This document shows, piece by piece, positions 40,964-48,719 of a stretch of 64,000 nucleotides of DNA. Positions within the stretch are counted from its first letter, which is position 1. Every line of letters begins with the position of its first letter. The notes under the pieces are model-generated. The model was not told the DNA's origin. It saw nothing but the letters and a program-made list of their open reading frames with translations, and made no database searches. The stretch spans positions 186,001 to 250,000 of the forward strand of contig JANSYI010000003.1 of the NCBI GenBank assembly GCA_024742475.1. The letters run 5' to 3'. The position numbers and the translations under genes were made by a program. This DNA comes from a bacterium. GTDB taxonomy: Bacteria > Myxococcota_A > Polyangia > Nannocystales > Nannocystaceae.

Positions 40964-41581
40964 GTGGCGGAACCGTCCGACTTCGAGCTACTCGAGCAGT
41001 GGCGCGCAGGGGACCGCGCCGCCGGCAACACGCTGTTCTCGCGGCACTTCCGCCCGCTGTTCCGCTTCTTCCGCACCAAGGTCGCCGACGAGGTCGCCGA
41101 GGACCTCACTCAGGTCAGCTTCCTCGCCTGCGTGGATGGCCGCGACAAGTTTCGCAACGCGTCGAGCTTTCGGACCTATCTCTTTGCGATCGCGCGCAAT
41201 CAGCTGTTCATGCACTTTCGCAAGCTCGGTCGCCGGGAGGCCATGACCGCGTTCGAGACCCAGTCGATGGTCGACCTGGGCGCGGGGCCCAGCACGTTGG
41301 TGGCGGCCAGGGCAGAGCAGCGCCTGCTGCTCGAGGCGCTGCGTCGTATCCCGGTCGACTTCCAGATCGCGATCGAACTCTACTACTGGGAGGGGCTGCC
41401 CACCGCCGAGGTCGCGACCGTGCTCGAGATTCCCGAGGGCACCGTGCGTAGCCGACTCACCCGTGCACGCGAGCACCTCGCCAAGCAGATGCGCGCAATC
41501 GCGGAGTCGCCCAAGCTCGCCGAGAGTACGGTGGCCGACTTCGAGCGGTGGGCTCAGTCGCTCCGCGACGCCTTCGACTGA
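40964..41581 (+). CDS. ECF-type RNA polymerase sigma factor (paralogue B)
   Basis: A 205-residue ECF sigma factor, clearly paralogous to the one at 39157. Region 2: SRHFRPLFRFFRTKV, AEDLTQVSFLACV, SFRTYLFAIARNQLF; region 4: IAIELYYWEGLPTAEVATVL and GTVRSRLTRAREHL. The C-terminal tail (ESPKLAESTVADFERWAQSL) matches that of paralogue A. GTG at 40964 is chosen by alignment with A; an ATG at 40916 would add 16 residues and overlap the lipoprotein stop. Its last 28 bases overlap the convergent kinase gene. Confidence 0.9.
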   Translation: MAEPSDFELLEQWRAGDRAAGNTLFSRHFRPLFRFFRTKVADEVAEDLTQVSFLACVDGRDKFRNASSFRTYLFAIARNQLFMHFRKLGRREAMTAFETQSMVDLGAGPSTLVAARAEQRLLLEALRRIPVDFQIAIELYYWEGLPTAEVATVLEIPEGTVRSRLTRAREHLAKQMRAIAESPKLAESTVADFERWAQSLRDAFD

Positions 41582-44085
41582 GCGAGCAGGTCGTCGACGA
41601 TGGCGACCTCGTGTCTCATGCCGTCGGTCTCGAAGCCCGCACGCGCCTTCGTGAGCTGTGCGGTCGCCTCGTCCGTGCGGGCGGCGGCGAGCAGGGCGAC
41701 GGCCAACCCCCGGCGAACGAACGCCATGTTCGAGTGCGTTGGGCCGTAGAGCGACTCGGTCACCTCGAGCGTCTCGTTGCAAAGCGCGATCGCCTCGTCG
41801 TGCCGGTGCAGGGCGACGAGCGCGTCCGCCTCGGCGAGCCGGATGTCGATGCTCGCGGCCGATCGGGGGCCGTAGGTGCGGTCGATGAGGCGACGGGCCT
41901 CCTGCGCGCTGGCGAGCGAGCCCGTGGCGTCGTCCAGCTGCAGCTGCGCGACGGCGAGGTTCGTCAAGGGTGCAGCGCGCTCGGGGTGGTCGGGACCCAG
42001 CGTTTCGAGATGGGCCGCGACGACCTCCTCGAGCTCTTGGACGGCCTGCGCTGCGCGCCCGCTCCGCGCGCGCATGCCCGCCCGGGTATGGCGGGCGGCG
42101 AGGACTCGAGGATGTGAGGGCCCGTAGGCGCGCATCCCGATCTCGATCGCCTCGGTGTACGCCCGGTCTGCCTCTTCGATGTTGCCGCGTCGGTTGTCGA
42201 TGTTCGCCAAGTTGCTGAGCGAGGTCATGCGCAGCGGAGAGTCTGGCGGGAGCGAGTCGAGACGGCGCCCGTGCACGGCGGCGGACTCGTCGAACCGCGC
42301 GGCGGTGAAGAGCACCGCGCCCTCGTTGTTGAGCAGCTCCCGCTCGACCTCTGGGGCGCTGTTGCCTGTGAGAGCGGCATGCCCGAGGGCGGCCCAAGTC
42401 AACGCATCGTCGAAGCGGGCGTCGACCTCGCCCAGCTCCCACGTCAGGTTGGCGGCGGCCCGGGCGAAGGGGACGTGCAGCCGCTCGCGCTGGGCCTCGA
42501 CGGCGGCGCGTCGCAGCCCCGCGACGGCCTCATCGTGTCGCCCGGCGTAGCCGGCGGCCTCGGCGTGCACGAGGACTGCCTCGACGCAGGTGGGGCGGTG
42601 CCGCAGCGCCTCGGCGTCACACGCCTCGACGTGCGGCTGCGCGAGCTCTCGTGCGCGCTCGTAGTGCCCGGCGCCGAGCTCGGCTCTGGCGCGAGTCAGG
42701 CCCTGGCGCGCCCGCGTCACCGCCTCGGCGTGCTCGGGCGGGATGGGCTGCTGCTCGCCGAAGCGTTCGTCGTCGTTGCATGCCGAGGGGGAGGGCAGGG
42801 CACCGACCGCCCCGACCGCCTTGTCCACGGCGGAGACATCGGCCTCGGCGAACACATCGAGCAGCGCGTCGAAGCGCTCGCGCTGTGCGTCGAGGCAAGC
42901 GATGCGGCGGTCCAGGCGGGCGTCGGACTGCAGGCCCCGCTCGTGCGCGACGCAGGCGGATTGGCGCGACGCACCCCACGCTGCGGCCCAGTCGTCGAGC
43001 AGCGCGCTCGCCGTCTCCGCGCTCGTGCGTGCGTGCGGCAGCGCCGTCGCTTCGAAGGCAGCGAGCAGCGTCTCCTTGCGATGCGCGGTCCACCGCGGCG
43101 GCGGAGCGTTGGACCCCGCACACGGTCGTTCGACGCGTCCGAGACCCACTCCAGCGGCCAGCGCGGTGCACGTGAGCGCGGCCGCGGCCAACATTCGCGT
43201 CCGCCGCTGCAGCGTGCGGCCCAGCGCGGCATCGAGGGCGGCCATCGACTCGAAACGGTCGGCCGGATCCGGCGAGAGACCCCGCTGCAGGATCCGGGTC
43301 ACGGCAGGGGGGACCGCGTGCGTCGTCGGAGCGCTCGGTGGGCGGGCCTTCGCCTCCGCCAACGCGGCCATCGTGTCCGCCGTGAAGGGGGGCGTCCCCA
43401 CGAGCGCCTCCCAAAGCGCTGCACAGAACCCATACTGATCCGCACGCGCATCGACCAGGTCTCCGCGATGCTGCTCGGGCGCCATGTACAGCGGGGTCCC
43501 GCCGGCGCGTGTTTGGACCTGCGTGCTCTGGTCCCATGCCCCGTGCATCCCGGCTCGGGCGAGTCCGAAGTCGAGGACGCGGACGCGCCCGTCATGTCCG
43601 AGCAGCGCGTTGGCGGGCTTGAAGTCGCGGTGGACGACGCCCGCGGCGTGGGCGGCGGCCAAGCCTGCGGCGGCCTGGCGGTAGGTCGCGACGACCTTGC
43701 GCCACCCGAGCGTCGCGACGTCGAGTGCGGACAGCGGCGTGCCGTCGACGAACTCCATCGCCAAGAACACCGCGCCCGCGGACTCCCCAACGTCGTGCAC
43801 GGTCACGACGTTGGGATGCGAGAGCTTGGCCAGCGCACGCGCCTCGCGCTCGAGGGCTTCGTTGGCGCCACCGTGCAGGACCTTGATTGCGACCTTGCGA
43901 TCGAGTCGGGGGTCCCAAGCGGTGTAGACGGCCCCGTAGCTGCCCTCACCGAGCTTGTCGAGCAGCGCGTAGCGCTCGAGCGACGCGCGCTGGCTCTCGC
44001 CGAAGAGCGCGCTTCGAATGCGCGCCATTGCGACGTCTTCGCCGACCTTGTCCACGGGGGGCGAGCGCAGGATCTCTTCGTCCAT
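41554..44085 (-). CDS. Ser/Thr protein kinase with TPR sensor domain
   Basis: An 843-residue kinase. Kinase domain (about 35-300) shows LGEGSYGAVYTAWD, VAIKVL, HRDFKPANAL, DFGLA and APEQHRGD. A hydrophobic stretch near 310-330 is a probable membrane span. The C-terminal half first has the myxobacterial CVAHERGLQSD...RRIACLDAQRERF module, then a row of at least eight TPR units (for example HPRVLAARHTRAG, HPERAAPLTNLAVAQ). The arrangement kinase-span-TPR is typical for Nannocystineae. ATG at 44085 is preferred to a GTG 24 bases upstream. It is convergent with sigma factor B, overlapping 28 bases, so their expression may interfere. Confidence 0.92.
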   Translation of the reverse strand: MDEEILRSPPVDKVGEDVAMARIRSALFGESQRASLERYALLDKLGEGSYGAVYTAWDPRLDRKVAIKVLHGGANEALEREARALAKLSHPNVVTVHDVGESAGAVFLAMEFVDGTPLSALDVATLGWRKVVATYRQAAAGLAAAHAAGVVHRDFKPANALLGHDGRVRVLDFGLARAGMHGAWDQSTQVQTRAGGTPLYMAPEQHRGDLVDARADQYGFCAALWEALVGTPPFTADTMAALAEAKARPPSAPTTHAVPPAVTRILQRGLSPDPADRFESMAALDAALGRTLQRRTRMLAAAALTCTALAAGVGLGRVERPCAGSNAPPPRWTAHRKETLLAAFEATALPHARTSAETASALLDDWAAAWGASRQSACVAHERGLQSDARLDRRIACLDAQRERFDALLDVFAEADVSAVDKAVGAVGALPSPSACNDDERFGEQQPIPPEHAEAVTRARQGLTRARAELGAGHYERARELAQPHVEACDAEALRHRPTCVEAVLVHAEAAGYAGRHDEAVAGLRRAAVEAQRERLHVPFARAAANLTWELGEVDARFDDALTWAALGHAALTGNSAPEVERELLNNEGAVLFTAARFDESAAVHGRRLDSLPPDSPLRMTSLSNLANIDNRRGNIEEADRAYTEAIEIGMRAYGPSHPRVLAARHTRAGMRARSGRAAQAVQELEEVVAAHLETLGPDHPERAAPLTNLAVAQLQLDDATGSLASAQEARRLIDRTYGPRSAASIDIRLAEADALVALHRHDEAIALCNETLEVTESLYGPTHSNMAFVRRGLAVALLAAARTDEATAQLTKARAGFETDGMRHEVAIVDDLLAQSKASRSD

Positions 44086-44147
44086 CGCTGTCTCGTGCTG
44101 TCGAATCACGGTGAACGGTCGGAGGATCCGTCGCCTCCGTGGCGGCG

Positions 44148-46280
44148 CTAGAACTGGGCTTGCAGGCCGCCGAGCACCAGCAGCGATTGCGCCCGATCGC
44201 CCGGCTTAGGCCGATTGCCCTCGTCCTCGTCGGGGCGCTCGAACTCCTTCTCGCCGAAGACGCCGCGGAACTGAACGACGAGCCGAAGCCAGCGGCGCAG
44301 GCGGAAGCGCAGGTCGAGGTTGGGGGAGACGATGAATTTGAGGGTGTCGCCGGTGATGTCGTCGGCGCCGCGGTAGGGGAGGGAGAATCCCATGCCGAAG
44401 CCGCCGCCGAGCGCGATGCGTTCGTGCAGCGAGAAGGCGACGCCGGGCTCGAACAACACGCGCGCCCAGCCGATCCGCTGCTCGCCCGCGTCTTCGGAGA
44501 CCGCGGTGTCTTGGCCCTCGAGGTTGCGCATCGGGGGGTCGACGGCGTTGCTCTCGTCCTCGACCAGCGGCACACCCCACGACCCGAGGGTTCCGCCCAG
44601 TCGCATCTCGAGCCCGACACGACTCCACCCTGGACGGCGGGGCCGGACCTGCACCGCAAACATCGCCAGCCCCGAGAAGTAGATCGGCGGCTTCTCGAGG
44701 TTGCCCGACCACGCAGGTCCGCCGCCGAAGAGGGCCGAGATGCTGAAGCTGACCATGCGGGCGCCGCGTTCGGGCCGCCCGAGCTTCAGCTCGCCCTCCT
44801 CGACGGAGGCGACGAGCTCGTCGTAGGCCCGGTCGCCCTTGGGCTTGAACCGCACGCTCTCGCAGGTGCCCCCGCGCCCCCGCAGGCCGGCTCCGGGCAC
44901 CTTGAGCAGCAGCCGGTCGAGGTGGGTGACGCCGTACTCCCGCTCCGCCCCGTCTTCGCCGAACAGGACGATGTCGGTGATGCGGTTGTCGGGGACGTTC
45001 GTCTCCCACTCGTTGATGTTGGCGGCGAGGTAGACCTCGTCGGCGGGCACGAAGCTGGTGAGCTGCTGGCCGTTCTGCGCGAGGGTCTCGACCCACCGCT
45101 GGTTGGGGTCTTCCTTTTCGAAGGTGACCTGCAGAGGCAGGTCGAGGTCGAGCGCCGTCTCGGCCGCGTACTCGCCAGGGCACGAGTAGGCGCAGCCCGA
45201 CTCCGTGACGGTGGCCGAGCAGGATGTTCCGGTCTCGAGCGTCGCCGCGGGGCAGGTGTCGACCGGGTAGATGCACGCGGGGCGTCGCCAGGTGAAGGTG
45301 ACCTGGTTGAAGTCCAGAGACATGGGGCTTCGAGGCCACTCGCCTTCGAAGCTGCCGCCGAAGCGGGCCGCAGCGCCTCCCTCGTCGGTGGCGGCGAGCT
45401 CGACGTCCACGCTGCCGACCTTGAGCGGAGCCGGGGGCATGCGGACCTGGATCACCTCCGAGCCGACCAGGTTCGCGACGCAGCGACCCGGCGCGAGGTC
45501 GATGCCGTTGATGCGCACGTTGAGGCGGTCGCGGTCGGTCGCCTTGACGCGCGTGCGCGGGAGCCGAACCTCGACCATGCGGCAGCGGGGCGTGAGCGTG
45601 AGCTGGATGGAGGTGGCGCGGGCGTTGTTCTCGGCCACCGCACCCGGGTCATCGAAGCGCCCCCGCTCGCTCCGCGTGTGCGAACGGTAGTAGCCGCCGA
45701 GGCTGCGCGCGGTCACGATGACGCGGTCGAAGGGCGGGCCCATGACCCCGATCGTGGCGATGCCGCCGGCGAGTCGGACGCTCTCGATCTTGGGCGGCGA
45801 GCCCTCGAGGAACTCGAGGAGCACGAACAGAGGCCGCGGCTCGGTCGAGTCGGCGCCTTGGGTCAAGCTGTCGGCGGTGCAGGCCACGTACAGCTCGTCC
45901 TGACCGCTCAGTCCGCTGGGAAGCTCGATCCTGGGCCGGCAGTCGGCCTCGGCGTCATCGGAGCAACGCAACGCTTCGAGCGAGTCGGCGTCGCCGTTCC
46001 AGACCGAGGGACGTACGCGCCACGAAGTGCCGTCGGCGTTGCCGCGAGGCTCGAGCACGTCGCGGAGCGCGTCCCGGGTGCGAGCGCCTTTGCTCTCGCT
46101 GACGACGCACAGGTGCGTGGGCACGTCGGTCTCCTCGGGCCGCAGGTCGAGCGTGACGACGCCGTAGCCGTCGCTGGCCCGGGCCGTGCTCGGCATGCCC
46201 AACCATAGGGCGTGCATCACGAGCATCAAGAGCGCCGCCATCCACGACCCGTGGGGGCGGGGCGGCCTCAGGGGGCGCAT
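44148..46280 (-). CDS. Exported outer-membrane beta-barrel-like protein
   Basis: A 710-residue protein if ATG 46280 is used; ATG at 46241 would start nearer the signal peptide (MAALLMLVMHALWLG). After signal cleavage near ASDGYG, residues 40-480 are beta-rich with a Cys-containing part (CIYPVDTC, TSCSATVTESGCAYSC). The C-terminal 220 residues alternate polar/hydrophobic in strand-like runs (IYFSGLAMFAVQVRP, ALGGGFGMGFSLPY, FIVSPNLDLRFRLRRWLRL) and end in Phe, as in outer-membrane barrels. The start overlaps the upstream kinase gene by 13 bases, implying coupled translation. Function unknown; perhaps a kinase-controlled porin or adhesin. Confidence 0.7.
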   Translation of the reverse strand: MRPLRPPRPHGSWMAALLMLVMHALWLGMPSTARASDGYGVVTLDLRPEETDVPTHLCVVSESKGARTRDALRDVLEPRGNADGTSWRVRPSVWNGDADSLEALRCSDDAEADCRPRIELPSGLSGQDELYVACTADSLTQGADSTEPRPLFVLLEFLEGSPPKIESVRLAGGIATIGVMGPPFDRVIVTARSLGGYYRSHTRSERGRFDDPGAVAENNARATSIQLTLTPRCRMVEVRLPRTRVKATDRDRLNVRINGIDLAPGRCVANLVGSEVIQVRMPPAPLKVGSVDVELAATDEGGAAARFGGSFEGEWPRSPMSLDFNQVTFTWRRPACIYPVDTCPAATLETGTSCSATVTESGCAYSCPGEYAAETALDLDLPLQVTFEKEDPNQRWVETLAQNGQQLTSFVPADEVYLAANINEWETNVPDNRITDIVLFGEDGAEREYGVTHLDRLLLKVPGAGLRGRGGTCESVRFKPKGDRAYDELVASVEEGELKLGRPERGARMVSFSISALFGGGPAWSGNLEKPPIYFSGLAMFAVQVRPRRPGWSRVGLEMRLGGTLGSWGVPLVEDESNAVDPPMRNLEGQDTAVSEDAGEQRIGWARVLFEPGVAFSLHERIALGGGFGMGFSLPYRGADDITGDTLKFIVSPNLDLRFRLRRWLRLVVQFRGVFGEKEFERPDEDEGNRPKPGDRAQSLLVLGGLQAQF

Positions 46281-47866
46281 TCGTCGGTCTGGGTGGCGCG
46301 GCACAGGTGGCTGGTCCGGCAGATCTTGCCCGGCGGGGGACTGAGCGTGGTGACCACGTGTGCGCCCGCCTTGCGGCAGGTGTAACACGTCCCTAGGTGC
46401 TCGATCGTGCTGGCCTTCTTGCGACCCTCGCGAATGAACGACCGCTTGTCCTCCTTGTAGAAGCACGCGACGCCCCGCTTGCGAGGCCCCTTGGCGGCCG
46501 CATTGACCGCCGGTTCGGGCGGCTCGACCTTCGGGGTCTCGGGCTCGACCCGCGCAGCGGTCGAGTTGGAATCGGCCGTCTCCTCGCCGTTTCGTGCCTC
46601 CGAAGGGGCAATCTCGGAGCCCTTGGGCGCGGTCTCGGATGTGCGGGCTCCGGCTGCTGGGTCCACCTGGGCCGCCGAACCGTCGGTGGGTTGCGCGCCG
46701 CTGGTCGCCGCGACGGCGAGGGTGGTGGACGGGGGGGCGTCGGAGGCGGAGGGCTGCGCACGCATGGCCATCGCTGTGCTGACCGCCACACCGATCCCCG
46801 CGCCGAGCGCGAGCAGCCACACCGCCCGCCGTTTGCGCGGACGTGGATCGGTGAGCGCCGCGAGCCGGGTCCGCAGGGCGTCGAGCAGGGCGCGCATGCT
46901 GGGGTGCCGGTCCGCGGGGTCGCGACGGAGCCCCCGGCGCAGCAGCTCGAACACCCACTTGGGCACGTCGGTGTTGTCGGGGACGCGGACCGTCTCGGAC
47001 GCGACGGCCTGGCGGTAGGTCGCCACGGTGTCGCCCTCGAACGGAGGGTGGCCGTACAGCCCCTCGTACAGGGCCACGCAGAAGCCGAACTGGTCGGAGC
47101 GCGCCGTGGCGCTCAGGCCCGACTCCTGCTCGGGCGCCATGTACTTGGGGGTGCCCAGCAGCGCCCCGGTGCGCGTGAGAGAGGTGGAGACGGTGGCGTC
47201 GTCGACGCTGGCCTTGCCGCTGTCCCCTGCGGGCAGGTCGTGGCGACCCGTCTCGCTGCCGGGACCCCCGGCGAGCCCAAAGTCCCCGACGCGCACCCGG
47301 CCGTCGGATCCGAGCAGGACGTTCTCGGGCTTGAAGTCGCGGTGCACGATGCCAGCCTCGTGGGCGGCGGCCAGGCCTTCCCCGGCGTCGAGGTAACATC
47401 GCAGCGTGTCCCGCCAGCTGGGCGTCTCGCGCTCGACCCACTTCGACAGGGGATCCCCGTCGACCAGCTCCATCGCGATGAACACGCCGTCGTCGACCGC
47501 GCCGACGTCGTAGACGTGAATGACGTTGGGGTGGGCCAGCTTCGCCATGGCGCGCGCCTCGCGGACCAGCCGCCCGCGGGCTCGGTTGGCCTCATCCTCG
47601 TCCGAGAAGGAGGTGGTGTTCATCAGCTTGAGCGCGACATCGCGCGCGAGCTCGGGGTCATGCGCCCGGTAGACCACGCCCATGCCGCCGGCGCCGATCT
47701 TGTGGTCGACGCGGTAGCGCCCGACCTTGACCCGTTTGGCCGGCCCGGAGAACAGGCGGTTCTCGATCGCCGCTTTGGCTCGGCGCGCCTCGACGTCGTC
47801 GACCTCCGGCGTCGCGTTGCGGAGCGGATCGTCCGGCGCGGGCTCGAACTGGGCGCTGACTGCCAC
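46268..47866 (-). CDS. Membrane Ser/Thr protein kinase with Cys-rich periplasmic tail
   Basis: A 532-residue kinase from GTG. Kinase domain (about 48-340): IGAGGMGVVYRAHD, VALKLMN, HRDFKPENVLL, DFGLAGG, APEQESG. One membrane span (about 345-368, VWLLALGAGIGVAVSTAMAM) and a 90-residue Ala/Ser/Thr/Glu linker lead to a compact C-terminal region with six cysteines (ACFYK, TCYTCRK, ICRTS, LCRAT, ECAP). Exported cysteines of this kind usually form disulfides, so this end may be a periplasmic sensor or a redox-sensitive module. The stop overlaps the barrel-protein start. Confidence 0.9.
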   Translation of the reverse strand: MAVSAQFEPAPDDPLRNATPEVDDVEARRAKAAIENRLFSGPAKRVKVGRYRVDHKIGAGGMGVVYRAHDPELARDVALKLMNTTSFSDEDEANRARGRLVREARAMAKLAHPNVIHVYDVGAVDDGVFIAMELVDGDPLSKWVERETPSWRDTLRCYLDAGEGLAAAHEAGIVHRDFKPENVLLGSDGRVRVGDFGLAGGPGSETGRHDLPAGDSGKASVDDATVSTSLTRTGALLGTPKYMAPEQESGLSATARSDQFGFCVALYEGLYGHPPFEGDTVATYRQAVASETVRVPDNTDVPKWVFELLRRGLRRDPADRHPSMRALLDALRTRLAALTDPRPRKRRAVWLLALGAGIGVAVSTAMAMRAQPSASDAPPSTTLAVAATSGAQPTDGSAAQVDPAAGARTSETAPKGSEIAPSEARNGEETADSNSTAARVEPETPKVEPPEPAVNAAAKGPRKRGVACFYKEDKRSFIREGRKKASTIEHLGTCYTCRKAGAHVVTTLSPPPGKICRTSHLCRATQTDECAP

Positions 47867-47903
47867 CGGCGCCCAATCTACACCGAGCCAACCGAGGGCG
47901 CCG

Positions 47904-48719
47904 CTACGTTTCCGCGGTTTGTGCGCCGTCGTCCGGAGCGCTGGCCGGGGGCTCGAGCTCGACGGGGACCCAGTGGGTCAGCCAAGCCAGCCGCGCGAAG
48001 CTGATGGCCAGGCCCAGCCCGGCCATCAGCCGGAGCCAACCGCTCGCCTCGGAAGGACCCAAGGCGCGAGCGGCGAGCGGGACGAGGACGAGCGCCAGGC
48101 CCATCTTGAGCACCCAGAGCCCGGCCGTGATCGCGATCTCGCGCGGCCGCTTGACCGCCACGACGAACCCCTGGACGGTCGCGCGGGGGTGGTAGGGCTT
48201 GTCGAGCCCATGCAGGCAGATCTGCGCCCGGACCAGGTCGCGGGCGAGCACCGCGACGGCCGTGGTGACGAGGAGCCCGAGCAGGCGAAACACCCCCGGC
48301 AGCGGGCCGAACACCACCGAGACGAGCAGCAGCGCCAGCCCGGTGAGGACCGCGTGCACGATGCCCTGCACCGCCAAGGGGCCGGCCGACTGGACCGCCC
48401 CCCGGGCGCTCTGGGCGAGTGCGTCGCCGCGTGCCGCGAAGAACACCGCGCCGCCCAGGAGGGTCCAGCCGAGCCAGGCGGCTGCGGCGGTGAGGACGGC
48501 GCCAGCGCCGATGCCGACGCCCAGCTCGGGGTTGTGGGTGACGACCTCGGCCAGTCGCGCGAGCGCGTGCTCGACGTCAGCCTCGCCGCCGAAGGGGCCG
48601 AGGATGAACTCGGTCATCCACCCGGCAATCGTGCTCGCGGCGAGGCCCCACGCCAACGTGAGCACCAACGCTGCCAGGTAGACCCAGCGCGTGTTCCAGG
48701 CCGTGCGCAGTACCTTCAT
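47904..48719 (-). CDS. Integral membrane protein of unknown function
   Basis: A 271-residue protein with about six hydrophobic segments (15-35, 75-105, 120-150, 155-175, 195-225, 230-250) and short loops. No signature recognised; general appearance is of uncharacterised YIP1- or DUF4013-like proteins. The start ATG at 48719 overlaps the M1 peptidase stop by 4 bases, so the two are cotranslated and may function together in the envelope. Confidence 0.7.
   Translation of the reverse strand: MKVLRTAWNTRWVYLAALVLTLAWGLAASTIAGWMTEFILGPFGGEADVEHALARLAEVVTHNPELGVGIGAGAVLTAAAAWLGWTLLGGAVFFAARGDALAQSARGAVQSAGPLAVQGIVHAVLTGLALLLVSVVFGPLPGVFRLLGLLVTTAVAVLARDLVRAQICLHGLDKPYHPRATVQGFVVAVKRPREIAITAGLWVLKMGLALVLVPLAARALGPSEASGWLRLMAGLGLAISFARLAWLTHWVPVELEPPASAPDDGAQTAET

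Noticed and set aside
44148..47441. A single 1097-residue minus-strand protein covering the barrel gene and most of the kinase
   Set aside because: The upstream part is the out-of-frame shadow of the kinase; signal peptide and start at 46280 or 46241 define the real gene.
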